Assembly: GCA_022844045.1 (NCBI GenBank)
Contig: JALHMM010000013.1
Span: 1 to 49,238, forward strand
Source of the DNA: Reyranellaceae bacterium
Lineage (GTDB): Bacteria; Pseudomonadota; Alphaproteobacteria; Reyranellales; Reyranellaceae
Length of the DNA: 49,238 nt
Direction of reading: 5' to 3'
The notes under the pieces are model-generated. The model made no database searches and was not told where the DNA came from. It saw only the letters and a list, made by a program, of their open reading frames with translations. Positions 35,616 to 44,450 of this stretch are shown here, piece by piece; position 1 is the stretch's first letter, and each line of letters begins with the position of its first letter. The position numbers and the translations under genes were made by a program.

Positions 35616-36136
35616 GCGACCGGCCCGCGGTAACGAGCAGACGCACCGCCAACTTGGCGACGCCAACCGATTTGCCGGCGGAGGCGACGCGCGACCTGTC
35701 GATGGCGTTGACCCTGCTGCTGGCGGATGTCTTCGCACTCTATCTGAAGACGAAAAACTTTCACTGGCACATGTCCGGGCCGCATTTCCGTGACTATCAC
35801 CTGCTGCTCGACGAGCAGGCGGCGCAACTCTTTGTCATGGTCGATACCATCGCCGAGCGCGCGCGGCGGATCGGTGGCACGACGCTGCGCTCGGTCGGCC
35901 ATATCGCGCGCCTGCAACGGGTCCTCGACAACGACGCGGACTACGTCACGCCGAGCGACATGCTGGCCGAGCTGCGAGAGGACAACAGCGTCATGGCGCG
36001 GCATATGCGCGACCTCCACGACCTGTGCGACGAGCATCGCGACATCGCCACCGCAAGCCTGCTCGAGACCTGGATCGACGAAGCCGAGAATCGCACCTGG
36101 TACCTGTTCGAAACCGCGCGCACACGCGCCGTCTGA
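35612..36136 (+). CDS. dps: Dps family DNA-binding/ferritin-like protein
   Basis: A 174-residue ferritin-like protein that oxidises Fe(II) with peroxide and may compact DNA. The ferroxidase ligands are in place: [12 protein letters not shown] gives His51 and [14 protein letters not shown] gives Asp78 and Glu82, the same numbers as in E. coli Dps. The N-terminal tail is moderately basic. It overlaps the araC-like gene by 4 bp and is followed 17 bp later by an alpha/beta hydrolase, forming an oxidative-stress operon. Confidence 0.93.
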   Translation: MSDRPAVTSRRTANLATPTDLPAEATRDLSMALTLLLADVFALYLKTKNFHWHMSGPHFRDYHLLLDEQAAQLFVMVDTIAERARRIGGTTLRSVGHIARLQRVLDNDADYVTPSDMLAELREDNSVMARHMRDLHDLCDEHRDIATASLLETWIDEAENRTWYLFETARTRAV

Positions 36137-36153
36137 TACCGAGGAAGACGACG

Positions 36154-36975
36154 ATGAGCATGGTCACCACCAAGAACGGCACCCAGATTTTCTACAAGGA
36201 CTGGGGCAAGGGACGGCCGGTGCTGTTCTCGCATGGCTGGCCGCTCAGCGCCGATGCGTGGGACGCGCAGATGGTGTTCCTTGGCCAGCATGGCTATCGC
36301 GTCATCGCCCATGACCGGCGCGGCCATGGTCGCTCCAGCCAGACCTGGGACGGCAACCACATGGATCAGTACGCCGACGACCTCGCCGAGCTGATCGAAG
36401 CGCTCGATCTGAAGGACATGATCATCGTCGGCCACTCCACCGGCGGCGGCGAGATCACGCGCTACATGGGCCGCCACGGCACCGGCCGCGTCGCCAGGGC
36501 CGTGCTGCTGGGCGCCGTGCCGCCGTTGATGCTGAAGACCACGGCCAATCCCGGTGGCCTTCCCATGGAGGTGTTCGACGGCATCCGCAAGGGCACCTTC
36601 GACGACCGCTCGCAGTTCTTCATGGACCTCACCATACCCTTCTATGGCTTCAACCGGCCGGGCGTGAAGGTTTCAGAGGGCGCGCGCAAGTCGTTCTGGC
36701 TGCAGGGCATGATGGGCGGGCTTAAGGGCCAATTCGACTGCATCAAGCAATTCTCCGAGGTCGACTTCACCGAGGACCTCAAGAAGATCATGGTGCCGGT
36801 GCTGGTCGCGCACGGCGGCGACGACCAGATCGTGCCGATCGGCGCCTCGGCGATGCTGTCATCGAAGCTTCTGAAGAACGCGACCCTGAAGATCTACCCG
36901 GGTGCGGATCACGGCCTGTCCTTCACGCGCCAGGACGAGTTCAACGCCGACCTGCTGAGCTTCATCAAGGGTTGA
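36154..36975 (+). CDS. alpha/beta hydrolase, non-haem chloroperoxidase/perhydrolase type
   Basis: A 273-residue alpha/beta hydrolase with the catalytic triad visible: Ser95 in [11 protein letters not shown], Asp224 in [12 protein letters not shown] and His253 in PGADHGLSF. The [13 protein letters not shown] oxyanion region and [11 protein letters not shown] are hallmarks of cofactor-free chloroperoxidases, esterases that can also form peracids from H2O2 and acids. The natural substrate is unknown. A GAGGAAG sequence precedes ATG 36154. It follows dps closely, and an isochorismatase-type gene follows after 154 bp. Confidence 0.92.
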   Translation: MSMVTTKNGTQIFYKDWGKGRPVLFSHGWPLSADAWDAQMVFLGQHGYRVIAHDRRGHGRSSQTWDGNHMDQYADDLAELIEALDLKDMIIVGHSTGGGEITRYMGRHGTGRVARAVLLGAVPPLMLKTTANPGGLPMEVFDGIRKGTFDDRSQFFMDLTIPFYGFNRPGVKVSEGARKSFWLQGMMGGLKGQFDCIKQFSEVDFTEDLKKIMVPVLVAHGGDDQIVPIGASAMLSSKLLKNATLKIYPGADHGLSFTRQDEFNADLLSFIKG

Positions 36976-37015
36976 GCCGAGGTTATGCCAGGGCGTCGCG
37001 TGCACTTTTGCAAGC

Positions 37016-37040
37016 AATGCAATGGCGCAAGCCTGACACG
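37016..37040. repeat. 25-bp dispersed repeat, copy 2
   Basis: Matches 26222-26246 at 22 of 25 positions, including a continuous 15-bp core CGCAAGCCTGACACG. It lies between the chloroperoxidase-type hydrolase and the second isochorismatase gene. Confidence 0.5.
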
Positions 37041-37129
37041 GCTACAAACCATGATTTCGAGCTGGACCGACTTCTCCTGAGGTTTTCCGGCTGAACTGAT
37101 TTCCACACCAACCAGGAAGGATACTTCTC

Positions 37130-37771
37130 ATGACAAGCGAAACGATCCGCAATCCCCAGACCGACCATCTTCTCACGCCTGAGAATTCGGCCCTCATCAT
37201 CATCGACTACCAGCCCGTCCAGGTATCCTCGATCCGGTCGATGCCGCGCGAGGAACTGGTCTTCAACATCGTGAGCACCACCAAGGCGGCGCTCAACTAC
37301 AACGTTCCGATCATTCACTCGACCGTCAACGTCAAGACAGGCCGCAACAAGCCGCCGATCCAGCAACTTCAGGACATCATCGGACACCTGCCGACCTATG
37401 ACCGGACGATGGTCAACGCCTGGGAAGATGTCGAATTCAAGCAGGCGGTCAAGGCGCTCGGGCGCCGCAAGCTCATCATCACCGCACTGTGGACCGAAGT
37501 GTGTCTGGCCTTCCCCGCGCTCGACGCGATTCAGGAAGGCTTCGAGGTCTATGTCCCCGTGGACGCCGTGGGCGGCACCTCGGTCGCGGCGCACGAGACG
37601 GCGCTGCGCCGCATGGAGCAGGCCGGGGCCAAACTGATCAGCCGCGTCCAGATGTACTGCGAACTCCAGCGCGACTGGGCGCGCGAGGCGACCGTCCCCG
37701 GCTTCATGGGCGTGTTCGATAGCTACGACGGGTTCAACCCGGAGAAGGCCGCCGCTGCCCGCGCCGCCTGA
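37130..37771 (+). CDS. isochorismatase-family cysteine hydrolase (YcaC-like), copy 2
   Basis: A 213-residue isochorismatase-superfamily hydrolase with Asp26 (IIIDYQPVQ) and nucleophile Cys125 in ALWTEVCLAFPALDAI, then EGFEVYVPVDAVGGTS. It is diverged from the copy at 31327-32028 but has the same architecture, so the two may serve related substrates or be subunits of similar oligomers. A clear AGGAAGG ribosome binding site precedes ATG 37130. It follows the chloroperoxidase-type hydrolase, with which this family is often neighbouring in soil bacteria (general impression, not computed). Confidence 0.9.
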   Translation: MTSETIRNPQTDHLLTPENSALIIIDYQPVQVSSIRSMPREELVFNIVSTTKAALNYNVPIIHSTVNVKTGRNKPPIQQLQDIIGHLPTYDRTMVNAWEDVEFKQAVKALGRRKLIITALWTEVCLAFPALDAIQEGFEVYVPVDAVGGTSVAAHETALRRMEQAGAKLISRVQMYCELQRDWAREATVPGFMGVFDSYDGFNPEKAAAARAA

Positions 37772-37790
37772 GAGCCTGACTGAAAAGAGG

Positions 37791-37873
37791 TCGAGTGACT
37801 TTGGCAGGCGGTGATTCCGTCGGATCTGCGAGATTCGATGGAGGACACGATGGCCTGGACCAAAGTCACTCGA
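37791..37873. mobile_element. 83-bp element with 14-bp terminal inverted repeats (MITE-like)
   Basis: TCGAGTGACTTTGG at 37791-37804 is perfectly inverted at 37860-37873, enclosing 55 bp with no gene. It directly adjoins a degenerate IS5-type transposase fragment, so it may be an insertion-sequence end or a miniature transposable element. Confidence 0.5.
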
Positions 37874-37878
37874 AAGTC

Positions 37879-37929
37879 GGCGACTGGTCGCTCGAGCTCG
37901 TCAAGCGGGCCGATGACGCCAAAGGTTTT
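37879..37929 (+). pseudogene. IS5-family transposase fragment
   Basis: This frame reads GDWSLELVKRADDAKGF, matching the motif just before the final DDE glutamate in IS5-family (IS427/IS1031-type) transposases, typically W-x-(I/L)-E-(I/L)-VKR-x-D-x-AKGF followed by LPRRWVVERT. After the fragment only traces continue (IER in a shifted frame), so the gene is truncated and frameshifted. No 5' part was found. Confidence 0.5.
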
Positions 37930-38017
37930 AGTTGTCGTCAGGCGCCGTACGAGTCGATAGAGCGCCCAGCGATGCGAACGATCTTCCAGCCAGCGGCCCG
38001 ACAAGGTTGCAGTCGTT

Positions 38018-38449
38018 CTACCTGCGGAAATGCGTCTCGTGAGTCTCGACCATCGACGACAGGTCGGCCCAGTCGCGCCGCGAGCGGGTGAAGACATGGC
38101 GCGTGGTCAGCTGCTCCGGGCCGATGAACCCCGGATCGTCGAACGTCCCGGCCGGCACCGCGCGCAGGCCGGGCGTGGCTTCCAGGGTGAAGCCGAGATT
38201 GCTGCCGCAGCGCGGGCAGAACTCGACCTCGAGCCAGCGGCCGGACTCGTCGGAGACGTGGCGGTAGCGCGTGGCCGGGGTGCCGCTGAAGGCGACCTGG
38301 GCGTCGTTGAACACCACCTCTGTGCCGAAGGCGGTGCCGGTGCGCCGCTGGCACCAGGTGCAGTGGCAGATGGTGACCCGCAGCGGCTCGCCCGTGGTCC
38401 TGTAGCGCACCGCGCCGCAGACGCAGCCGCCCGTCCTGTCCGCCGCCAT
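38018..38449 (-). CDS. GFA (glutathione-dependent formaldehyde-activating) family zinc protein
   Basis: A 143-residue protein of the GFA/CENP-V fold. The zinc-binding cysteines are visible: GGCVCGAVRY near the N terminus, CHCTWCQRRTG around residue 28 and EFCPRCGSNLGF around residue 77. The family was named from Paracoccus Gfa, but most members have no proven formaldehyde role. ATG 38449 is chosen as the family N terminus; the frame is open further upstream toward rpsB. It is divergent from rpsB and borders the IS5 remnant at its 3' end. Confidence 0.88.
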   Translation of the reverse strand: MAADRTGGCVCGAVRYRTTGEPLRVTICHCTWCQRRTGTAFGTEVVFNDAQVAFSGTPATRYRHVSDESGRWLEVEFCPRCGSNLGFTLEATPGLRAVPAGTFDDPGFIGPEQLTTRHVFTRSRRDWADLSSMVETHETHFRR

Positions 38450-38498
38450 CGCGCGCCCCCATTCCGTATCGTGGAACGAATGCCGCAGGCCGGCGCCC

Positions 38499-38527
38499 TT
38501 GCCAAGGGGCGGGGCGGCCGTTAGAAC
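38499..38527 (+). promoter_or_regulatory. sigma-70-type promoter for rpsB-tsf
   Basis: TTGCCA (38499-38504), 17 bp, then TAGAAC (38522-38527) form a good housekeeping promoter with a GC-rich spacer and downstream region, as expected for a stringently controlled ribosomal operon. The start point would be near 38534, giving a leader of about 105 nt. The leader begins with a CCCCGC/GCGGGG hairpin (about 38528-38554) that could be a site for S2 autoregulation. Confidence 0.65.
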
Positions 38528-38638
38528 CCCCGCCATCTCGCACGCGGGGATCGCGGACGACGGGGAGACATCCCGCCGCCCGTTCCGGTGTCCACCAGGA
38601 CAACCCCCGCGGAGGCATAACCGGAGAAGGGTCAAGAT

Positions 38639-39448
38639 ATGTCGCTGCCGACGTTCACCATGCGTCAGCTCCTCGAAGCTGGCGTGCATTTCGGCCATCA
38701 CACGCGCCGCTGGAACCCCGCCATGAAGCCGTACCTGTTCGGGGTACGCAACGGGGTGCACATCATCGATCTGACGCAGACCGTGCCGCTGCTCGAGCAG
38801 GCGCTGAAGGTCGTGCGCGACACGGTCGCGGCGGGCGGGCGCATCCTGTTCGTCGGCACCAAGCCGGCGGCGGCCGAGCGGGTCGCCGAGGCGGCCAAGC
38901 GCTGCGGCCAGTACTTCGTCAACCACCGCTGGCTCGGCGGCATGATGACCAACTGGCAGACCATCTCGGCCTCGATCAAGCGTCTGCGCGAGCTCGACGA
39001 CAAGCTGGCGACCGGCCAGCTCGAGGGCCTGACCAAGAAGGAGACGCTCGACCTGACGCGCGAGCGCGAGAAGCTCGAGCGGGCGCTGGGCGGCATCAAG
39101 GAGATGGGCGGGCTGCCGGACCTTCTCGTGGTCATCGACACCAACAAGGAGCAGATCGCGGTCAAGGAAGCCCAGAAGCGCGGCATCCCGATCGTCGCCA
39201 TCCTCGACAGCAATTCCGATCCCGCCGGCATCAACTATCCGGTGCCGGGCAATGACGACGCGATCCGCGCGATCTCGCTCTATTGCGACCTGATCTCCGG
39301 CGCGGTGCTCGACGGCATCCGCGAGGAGATCCGCGCCGCCGGCGGCGATCTCGGCGAGGCCGCCGAGCCCAACGCCGAGGAGCTGCCGGACATGGCCGCG
39401 GCCGAAGGCGCCGCCGTCGAAGAGGCCGCCGCGCCGCCCGCCGAATAG
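38639..39448 (+). CDS. rpsB: 30S ribosomal protein S2
   Basis: Small-subunit ribosomal protein S2 (269 residues). The N terminus [20 protein letters not shown] and the signature segments [29 protein letters not shown] and [13 protein letters not shown] are canonical. A long acidic, alanine-rich C-terminal tail (about residues 240-269) extends beyond the E. coli protein, as in other alphaproteobacteria. A GGAGAAGGG sequence lies upstream of the ATG. It is followed by tsf after 71 bp, and starts a conserved rpsB-tsf-pyrH-frr-uppS-cdsA-dxr-rseP-bamA run. Confidence 0.98.
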   Translation: MSLPTFTMRQLLEAGVHFGHHTRRWNPAMKPYLFGVRNGVHIIDLTQTVPLLEQALKVVRDTVAAGGRILFVGTKPAAAERVAEAAKRCGQYFVNHRWLGGMMTNWQTISASIKRLRELDDKLATGQLEGLTKKETLDLTREREKLERALGGIKEMGGLPDLLVVIDTNKEQIAVKEAQKRGIPIVAILDSNSDPAGINYPVPGNDDAIRAISLYCDLISGAVLDGIREEIRAAGGDLGEAAEPNAEELPDMAAAEGAAVEEAAAPPAE

Positions 39449-39519
39449 GGCTGTCGCCTTTCATTCGCATTCGCATCGGCCGGTCCCAGGACCGGCCGAC
39501 CCGTATCATGGAGACCCCA

Positions 39520-40422
39520 ATGGCTGAGATCACCGCCGCCCTGGTCAAGGAACTGCGCGAGAAGTCCGGCGCCGGCATGATGGATTGCAAGAAGGCGCTG
39601 ACCGAGACGTCGGGCGATGTCGAGGCGGCCGTCGACTGGCTGCGCAAGAAGGGCCTGTCGGCCGCCGCCAAGAAGGCCGGCCGCGTCGCCGCCGAGGGCC
39701 TGGTCGGCGTCGTCTCCAGCGGCACCGAGGGCGCCGTCGTCGAGGTCAACGCCGAGACCGACTTCGTCGGCCGCAACGAGACCTTCCAGAAGTTCGTCGA
39801 GCGCGCCAGCAAGCTGGCGCTGGCGACGGAGGGAAATGTCGCAAAAATGTCTACCGAGGTGCAGGCCGAGCTGACCCAGCTGATCGCCACCATCGGCGAG
39901 AACATGTCGCTGCGCCGCGCCAAGAAGCTCTCGGTGGGCAAGGGCGTGGTGGCGAGCTACGTGCACACGCCGGTGACGCCCACGCTGGGCAAGATCGGCG
40001 TGCTGGTGGCGCTCGAATCGGCCGGCGATCCGGCCAAGCTGGCGGCCTTCGGCAAGCAGCTCGCCATGCATGTCGCGGCGACCAACCCGCAATCGGTCTC
40101 GGTGGCCGAGCTCGACCCGGCCGCGGTCGAGCGCGAGCGCGCCGTGCTGACCGATCAGGCCGCCGGCTCGGGCAAGACGCCGGAGATCGTCGCCAAGATG
40201 GTCGAAGGCCGCCTGCGCAAGTTCTACCAGGACGTCGTGCTGCTCGAGCAGACCTTCGTCATCGATGGCGAGACCAAGGTCGCCAAGGCCCTGGAGGCCG
40301 CCGGCAAGGACGCCGGGGCGCCGGTCAAGGTGGCGGGCATCGCCCGCTTCCAGCTCGGCGAGGGCATCGAGAAGAAGGAGAGCGATTTCGCCGCCGAGGT
40401 CGCCGCCCAGCTCAAGGCCTAG
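39520..40422 (+). CDS. tsf: elongation factor Ts
   Basis: Nucleotide-exchange factor for EF-Tu (300 residues). It begins [20 protein letters not shown] with MDCKKAL, the classic EF-Ts N-terminal module, followed by the core signature [15 protein letters not shown] near residue 80. Two ATG codons in frame (39508 and 39520) are possible. I use 39520 because it gives the conserved N terminus and has GGAG just upstream. It pairs with rpsB in one operon. Confidence 0.97.
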   Translation: MAEITAALVKELREKSGAGMMDCKKALTETSGDVEAAVDWLRKKGLSAAAKKAGRVAAEGLVGVVSSGTEGAVVEVNAETDFVGRNETFQKFVERASKLALATEGNVAKMSTEVQAELTQLIATIGENMSLRRAKKLSVGKGVVASYVHTPVTPTLGKIGVLVALESAGDPAKLAAFGKQLAMHVAATNPQSVSVAELDPAAVERERAVLTDQAAGSGKTPEIVAKMVEGRLRKFYQDVVLLEQTFVIDGETKVAKALEAAGKDAGAPVKVAGIARFQLGEGIEKKESDFAAEVAAQLKA

Positions 40423-40508
40423 CTGTCTGCGCGGCATTTGCACACAAAATACCGTGCGCGGCGGGTCGCAGGGCGTGTAGTATCCGCCGACCCCCGCAGA
40501 GGCCGAAG

Positions 40509-41234
40509 ATGTCCGCGAAACCCCTCTATCGCCGTGTCCTGCTGAAGCTGTCCGGCGAAGGGCTGATGGGCGAGCGCGAGTACGGTCTCGATCCCGTCAT
40601 GCTCACGAGCATCGCCCAGGAGATCGGTACCGTGCACGCCATGGGCGTGCAGGTCTGCGTCGTCATCGGCGGCGGCAACATCTTCCGCGGCATATCAGGG
40701 GCGGCCGCCGGCATGGAGCGGGCGAGCGCCGACTACATGGGCATGCTGGCCACCGTCATTAACTCGCTGGCGCTGCAGAACGCGCTGGAGAAGATCGGCC
40801 TGCACACCCGCGTCGTCTCGGCCATCCCGATGACCACGGTGTGCGAGCCCTATATCCGCCGCCGCGCCGTGCGCCACATGGAGAAGGGCAGGGTGGTGAT
40901 CTTCGCCGCCGGCACCGGCAACCCGTTCTTCACCACGGACACCGCCGCCGCGCTGCGCGCCGCCGAGATGGGCGCCGACGCGATGCTCAAGGCCACCCAG
41001 GTCGACGGCGTCTACACCGCCGATCCGCGCAAGGATCCCAACGCCAAGCGCTACGATCGTCTGACCTATCTCGAGGTGCTGTCCCAGGATCTCCAGGTGA
41101 TGGACGCCTCGGCGATTTCGCTGTCGCGCGAGAACGGCATCCCGATCCTCGTTTTCGACCTTCACACGCCCGGCGCCTTCGCGCAGGTTATGCGCGGTGA
41201 AGGCACTTTCACCATCATCACCGACGAGGTGTGA
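40509..41234 (+). CDS. pyrH: uridylate kinase
   Basis: Bacterial UMP kinase (241 residues), an amino-acid-kinase-fold hexamer that makes UDP. Signatures are [12 protein letters not shown] at the N terminus, [10 protein letters not shown] near residue 55, and the nucleotide-binding [19 protein letters not shown] and [20 protein letters not shown] segments. It starts 86 bp after tsf. A weak TAGTAT hexamer at 40478-40483 could give it an extra promoter. Its last codons overlap the possible GTG start of frr. Confidence 0.97.
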   Translation: MSAKPLYRRVLLKLSGEGLMGEREYGLDPVMLTSIAQEIGTVHAMGVQVCVVIGGGNIFRGISGAAAGMERASADYMGMLATVINSLALQNALEKIGLHTRVVSAIPMTTVCEPYIRRRAVRHMEKGRVVIFAAGTGNPFFTTDTAAALRAAEMGADAMLKATQVDGVYTADPRKDPNAKRYDRLTYLEVLSQDLQVMDASAISLSRENGIPILVFDLHTPGAFAQVMRGEGTFTIITDEV

Positions 41235-41236
41235 CC

Positions 41237-41794
41237 ATGGTTGCGCCAAACCTGAAGGATTTCGAGAAGCGCATGGACGGTGCGCTCGAAGCGTTGAAGA
41301 AGGAGTTCGCCGGCCTGCGCACCGGCCGCGCGTCGACAACCCTGCTCGACCCCGTGATGGTCGAGGCCTATGGCCAGCGCATGCCGCTGAATCAGGTCGG
41401 CACGGTGAGCGCGCCGGAGCCGCGCATGCTGTCGGTGACGGTCTGGGACAAGGGCATGGTGACGGCGGTCGCCAAGGCGATCCGCGAAGCCGGGCTGGGT
41501 CTCAATCCGCTGCCCGACGGCTCGCTGGTGCGTATCCCGATCCCCGAGCTCAACGAGGAGCGCCGCAAGGAGCTTGGCAAGGTCGCGCACAAATACGCCG
41601 AGCAGGCGAAGGTCGCGGTGCGCAATGTGCGACGCGACGGCATGGAGGCGCTGAAGAAGGCCGAAAAAGATCACCAGATCTCGCAGGACGAACATCGCAA
41701 GCTGACCGAGGATGTTCAGAAGATGACCGACCGCCATGTGAAGCTGGTAGACGACGCGCTGCTCGCCAAGGAGAAGGAGATCATGACGGTCTGA
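41237..41794 (+). CDS. frr: ribosome recycling factor
   Basis: Works with EF-G to split post-termination ribosomes. The 185-residue protein shows the family pattern: [20 protein letters not shown] with GRAS, then [16 protein letters not shown] and the C-terminal helix ending [23 protein letters not shown] 41237 is chosen, giving MVAPNLKDF; a GTG at 41231 that overlaps the pyrH stop would add two residues. Domain I is a three-helix bundle with the small beta domain II inserted. uppS follows after 32 bp. Confidence 0.97.
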   Translation: MVAPNLKDFEKRMDGALEALKKEFAGLRTGRASTTLLDPVMVEAYGQRMPLNQVGTVSAPEPRMLSVTVWDKGMVTAVAKAIREAGLGLNPLPDGSLVRIPIPELNEERRKELGKVAHKYAEQAKVAVRNVRRDGMEALKKAEKDHQISQDEHRKLTEDVQKMTDRHVKLVDDALLAKEKEIMTV

Positions 41795-41826
41795 CGGCCC
41801 ACGCCGCGGATCGTCCCGAGTCCCGC

Positions 41827-42564
41827 ATGCTGCAGCACGCCACCGCACCCGTCGAAACCGCGTCAGTGCCGCGTCACGTCGCCATCATCATGGATGGCAA
41901 CGGCCGCTGGGCGAAGGCGCGCGGATTGCCGCGCACGGCGGGCCATCGTCGCGGCGTCGAGGCCGTGCGCGAGGTGGTACGCGGCGCCGGCGAGCTTGGC
42001 ATCCCCTACATCACGCTGTTCGGCTTCTCGACCGAGAACTGGAAACGTCCGGCCGACGAGGTTGAATTCCTCATGGGCCTGCTGCGTCACTACATGCGCG
42101 CCGAGCTCGATACGCTGGCCAAGGAGGGCGCGCGGCTGCGCGTCATCGGCGACCGTGACGGCCTGCCCCGGGACATCGCCGTCATGATCGGCGAGGCCGA
42201 GATACGCACGCGCGCCAATGCCCGCATCAACGTCACCATCGCGCTGAACTATGGCGGTCGCGCCGATATCGCGCGCGCCGCGCGGCAACTGGCCGAGCGG
42301 GTCGCCTCCGGCTCGCTGGCCGCTGGTACGATCGACGAGGCGGCGCTCACGCGCGAGCTGCTGACGTCGGACATCCCGGATCCCGATCTGCTGATCCGCA
42401 CCAGTGGCGAGCAGCGCATCAGCAACTTCCTGCTCTGGCAATCGGCCTATGCCGAGATGCTGTTCGTCGACACGCTGTGGCCGGATTTCGGCAAGGCTCA
42501 CCTCGCCGCCGCCATCGCAGAGTATAGCCGCCGGGAGCGGCGATATGGCGCCGTCGCCGGCTGA
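41827..42564 (+). CDS. uppS: undecaprenyl diphosphate synthase (cis-prenyltransferase)
   Basis: Makes C55 undecaprenyl diphosphate, the lipid carrier for peptidoglycan and surface polysaccharides. The 245-residue protein has HVAIIMDGNGRWAKARG with catalytic Asp23, FGFSTENWKRP, and the C-terminal DLLIRTSGEQRISNFLLWQ and YAEMLFVDTLWPDF motifs. It overlaps cdsA by 20 bp, so translation is probably coupled. Confidence 0.97.
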   Translation: MLQHATAPVETASVPRHVAIIMDGNGRWAKARGLPRTAGHRRGVEAVREVVRGAGELGIPYITLFGFSTENWKRPADEVEFLMGLLRHYMRAELDTLAKEGARLRVIGDRDGLPRDIAVMIGEAEIRTRANARINVTIALNYGGRADIARAARQLAERVASGSLAAGTIDEAALTRELLTSDIPDPDLLIRTSGEQRISNFLLWQSAYAEMLFVDTLWPDFGKAHLAAAIAEYSRRERRYGAVAG

Positions 42565-43243
42565 CGCGGCGGTTGCGCGCCCCAAACCCCGCCGCGATCT
42601 GATCCTTCGCATCGTTTCGGCGCTGGTGCTGGCGCCGCTGGTGCTGCTCGCCACGTGGCATGGTTTTCCGTTCTTCGACCTGCTGCTGGCCATCGGCGTG
42701 GTGCTGGCCTGGCGCGAATGGCGCCTGCTGGTGGTCGGCTGGCGCCGCGCCGGGCTGCTGTTGTCGGGGGCGATCTACATCGCCGTCGTCGCGCTGTCGC
42801 TGCTGTCGCTGCGCCACCAGCCGGAGACCGGCCTGCAGGCCGTGCTCTGGCTGCTGGCCACGGTCTGGGCCACCGATATCTTCGCCTATGTCGCGGGACG
42901 CACCCTCGGTGGCGCGAAGCTGGCACCGAGGCTCAGCCCGAGCAAGACCTGGTCGGGCGCGCTGGGCGGCCTCGCTGCGGCGATCATCGTCGGCGCCTGC
43001 ACCGCATGGTTCTTCACCGGCGGGTCGGTGATCGGCATCGCGATGGCCGGCGGCCTCTTGTCTGTCGTGTCGCAGATCGGCGATCTCGCCGAGTCGGCGG
43101 TGAAGCGCTATGTGGGCGTGAAGGACTCAGGGCGGCTGATACCCGGCCATGGCGGGCTGCTTGATCGCATCGACGCGCTGATGGCGGCGGCCGTGGTGAT
43201 GGCGGCCATCCGCTGGGCCGGCGACGCCCGTTGGCCCTGGTAG
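42545..43243 (+). CDS. cdsA: phosphatidate cytidylyltransferase (CDP-diglyceride synthase)
   Basis: Integral membrane enzyme that forms CDP-diacylglycerol from phosphatidate and CTP. The 232-residue protein has six or so hydrophobic segments and the full signature SAVKRYVGVKDSGRLIPGHG followed by GLLDRID near the C terminus. It is a little shorter than E. coli CdsA. ATG 42545 gives MAPSPADAAV and overlaps uppS by 20 bp; dxr starts 7 bp after the stop. Confidence 0.94.
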   Translation: MAPSPADAAVARPKPRRDLILRIVSALVLAPLVLLATWHGFPFFDLLLAIGVVLAWREWRLLVVGWRRAGLLLSGAIYIAVVALSLLSLRHQPETGLQAVLWLLATVWATDIFAYVAGRTLGGAKLAPRLSPSKTWSGALGGLAAAIIVGACTAWFFTGGSVIGIAMAGGLLSVVSQIGDLAESAVKRYVGVKDSGRLIPGHGGLLDRIDALMAAAVVMAAIRWAGDARWPW

Positions 43244-43250
43244 GCGGATC

Positions 43251-44429
43251 ATGAAGCGCGTGACGATCCTCGGCTCCACCGGCTCGGTCGGCTGCAGCAC
43301 CGTCGATTTGCTGGTGCGCCACCCGGAGCGCTACGAAGTTGAGGCGCTGACGGCCAATGCAAATGTCGATCTCCTGGCCGAGCAGGCGCGCCGCTTGCGC
43401 GCGAAGCTGGCGGTGGTCGCCGACGACAGCCGGTACGCCGACCTCAGGCGTGCGCTCGATGGCTCGGGTATCGCCGTCGCCAGCGGCGCGGAGGGCTTGC
43501 GCGAAGCGGCGGCTCGGCCCGCGGAGTGGGTGATGGCGGCGATCGTCGGCTTCGCCGGCCTGCCGCCCATCCTGGTCGCCGCTGACCGCGGTGCCACCAT
43601 CGCGCTCGCCAACAAGGAGGCCCTGGTCTGTGCCGGGCGCCTGCTGATGGACGCGGTGCGGCGCGGCGGCGGTACGCTGATGCCTGTCGACAGCGAGCAC
43701 AACGCCATCTTCCAGTGCCTGGAAGAGCGCAACCGCGACCGGGTGGAGCGGCTGATCCTAACCGCGTCGGGCGGACCGTTCCGCGACTGGTCGCTGGCCG
43801 AGATGGCGACGGCGACACCGGCGCAGGCCGTCAAACATCCCAACTGGGACATGGGCGCCAAGATTTCGATCGATTCGGCGACCATGATGAACAAGGGCCT
43901 CGAACTGATCGAGGCGCACATCCTGTTCGGGGTCCCCTCCGAGCGGATCGAGATCGTCATCCACCCTCAATCGGTGATCCATTCGATGGTCGCCTATAGC
44001 GACGGCTCGGTCCTCGCCCAGCTCGGCAGCCCCGATATGCGCACGCCTATCGCGCATGCGCTGGCGTGGCCGGAGCGCATCGAGGCGCCGTCAGAACGGC
44101 TGGATTTCCGCACGCTTCAGGCATTGACCTTCGAAGTCCCTGATATTGAACGATTTCCAGCCCTGAGGCTCGCGCGTGAGGCCTTGCAAACCGGCGGAAT
44201 ATCGACGACAATAATGAATGCTGCCAATGAGATAGCGGTCGGTTCTTTTCTTGCATCCGAGATCGGTTTTCTCGATATCGCACGGATCGTGGAAGATGTC
44301 CGCGCCGGGTTGGGCAGAAAGCTGACGCTCGAGGGCGACTGCGTTGATTTCGCCGCATTGCGAGCCATTGATGAAGAAGCCAGAGCCGAGGCCAAGGCTT
44401 TGTGTGCGACGCGCCGGAATCGGGCCTGA
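43251..44429 (+). CDS. dxr: 1-deoxy-D-xylulose 5-phosphate reductoisomerase
   Basis: Second step of the MEP isoprenoid pathway, giving MEP with NADPH (392 residues). Signatures are the nucleotide-binding VTILGSTGSVGCSTVDLL, then IALANKEALVCAGRL, MPVDSEHNAIFQCL (metal-binding Asp and Glu) and MGAKISIDSATMMNKGLELI. It shares function with uppS, since both serve undecaprenyl phosphate supply. Codons after about 44110 are visibly less GC-rich than the first 280 codons, which may reflect recombination. rseP follows after 21 bp. Confidence 0.97.
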   Translation: MKRVTILGSTGSVGCSTVDLLVRHPERYEVEALTANANVDLLAEQARRLRAKLAVVADDSRYADLRRALDGSGIAVASGAEGLREAAARPAEWVMAAIVGFAGLPPILVAADRGATIALANKEALVCAGRLLMDAVRRGGGTLMPVDSEHNAIFQCLEERNRDRVERLILTASGGPFRDWSLAEMATATPAQAVKHPNWDMGAKISIDSATMMNKGLELIEAHILFGVPSERIEIVIHPQSVIHSMVAYSDGSVLAQLGSPDMRTPIAHALAWPERIEAPSERLDFRTLQALTFEVPDIERFPALRLAREALQTGGISTTIMNAANEIAVGSFLASEIGFLDIARIVEDVRAGLGRKLTLEGDCVDFAALRAIDEEARAEAKALCATRRNRA

Positions 44430-44450
44430 ACGCAGAGGAATGTAGCGCTC

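Noticed and set aside
40423..40508. Strong independent promoter for pyrH
   Set aside because: A TAGTAT hexamer exists at 40478, but there is no good -35 element at the right distance, so only a weak possibility is mentioned with the gene.
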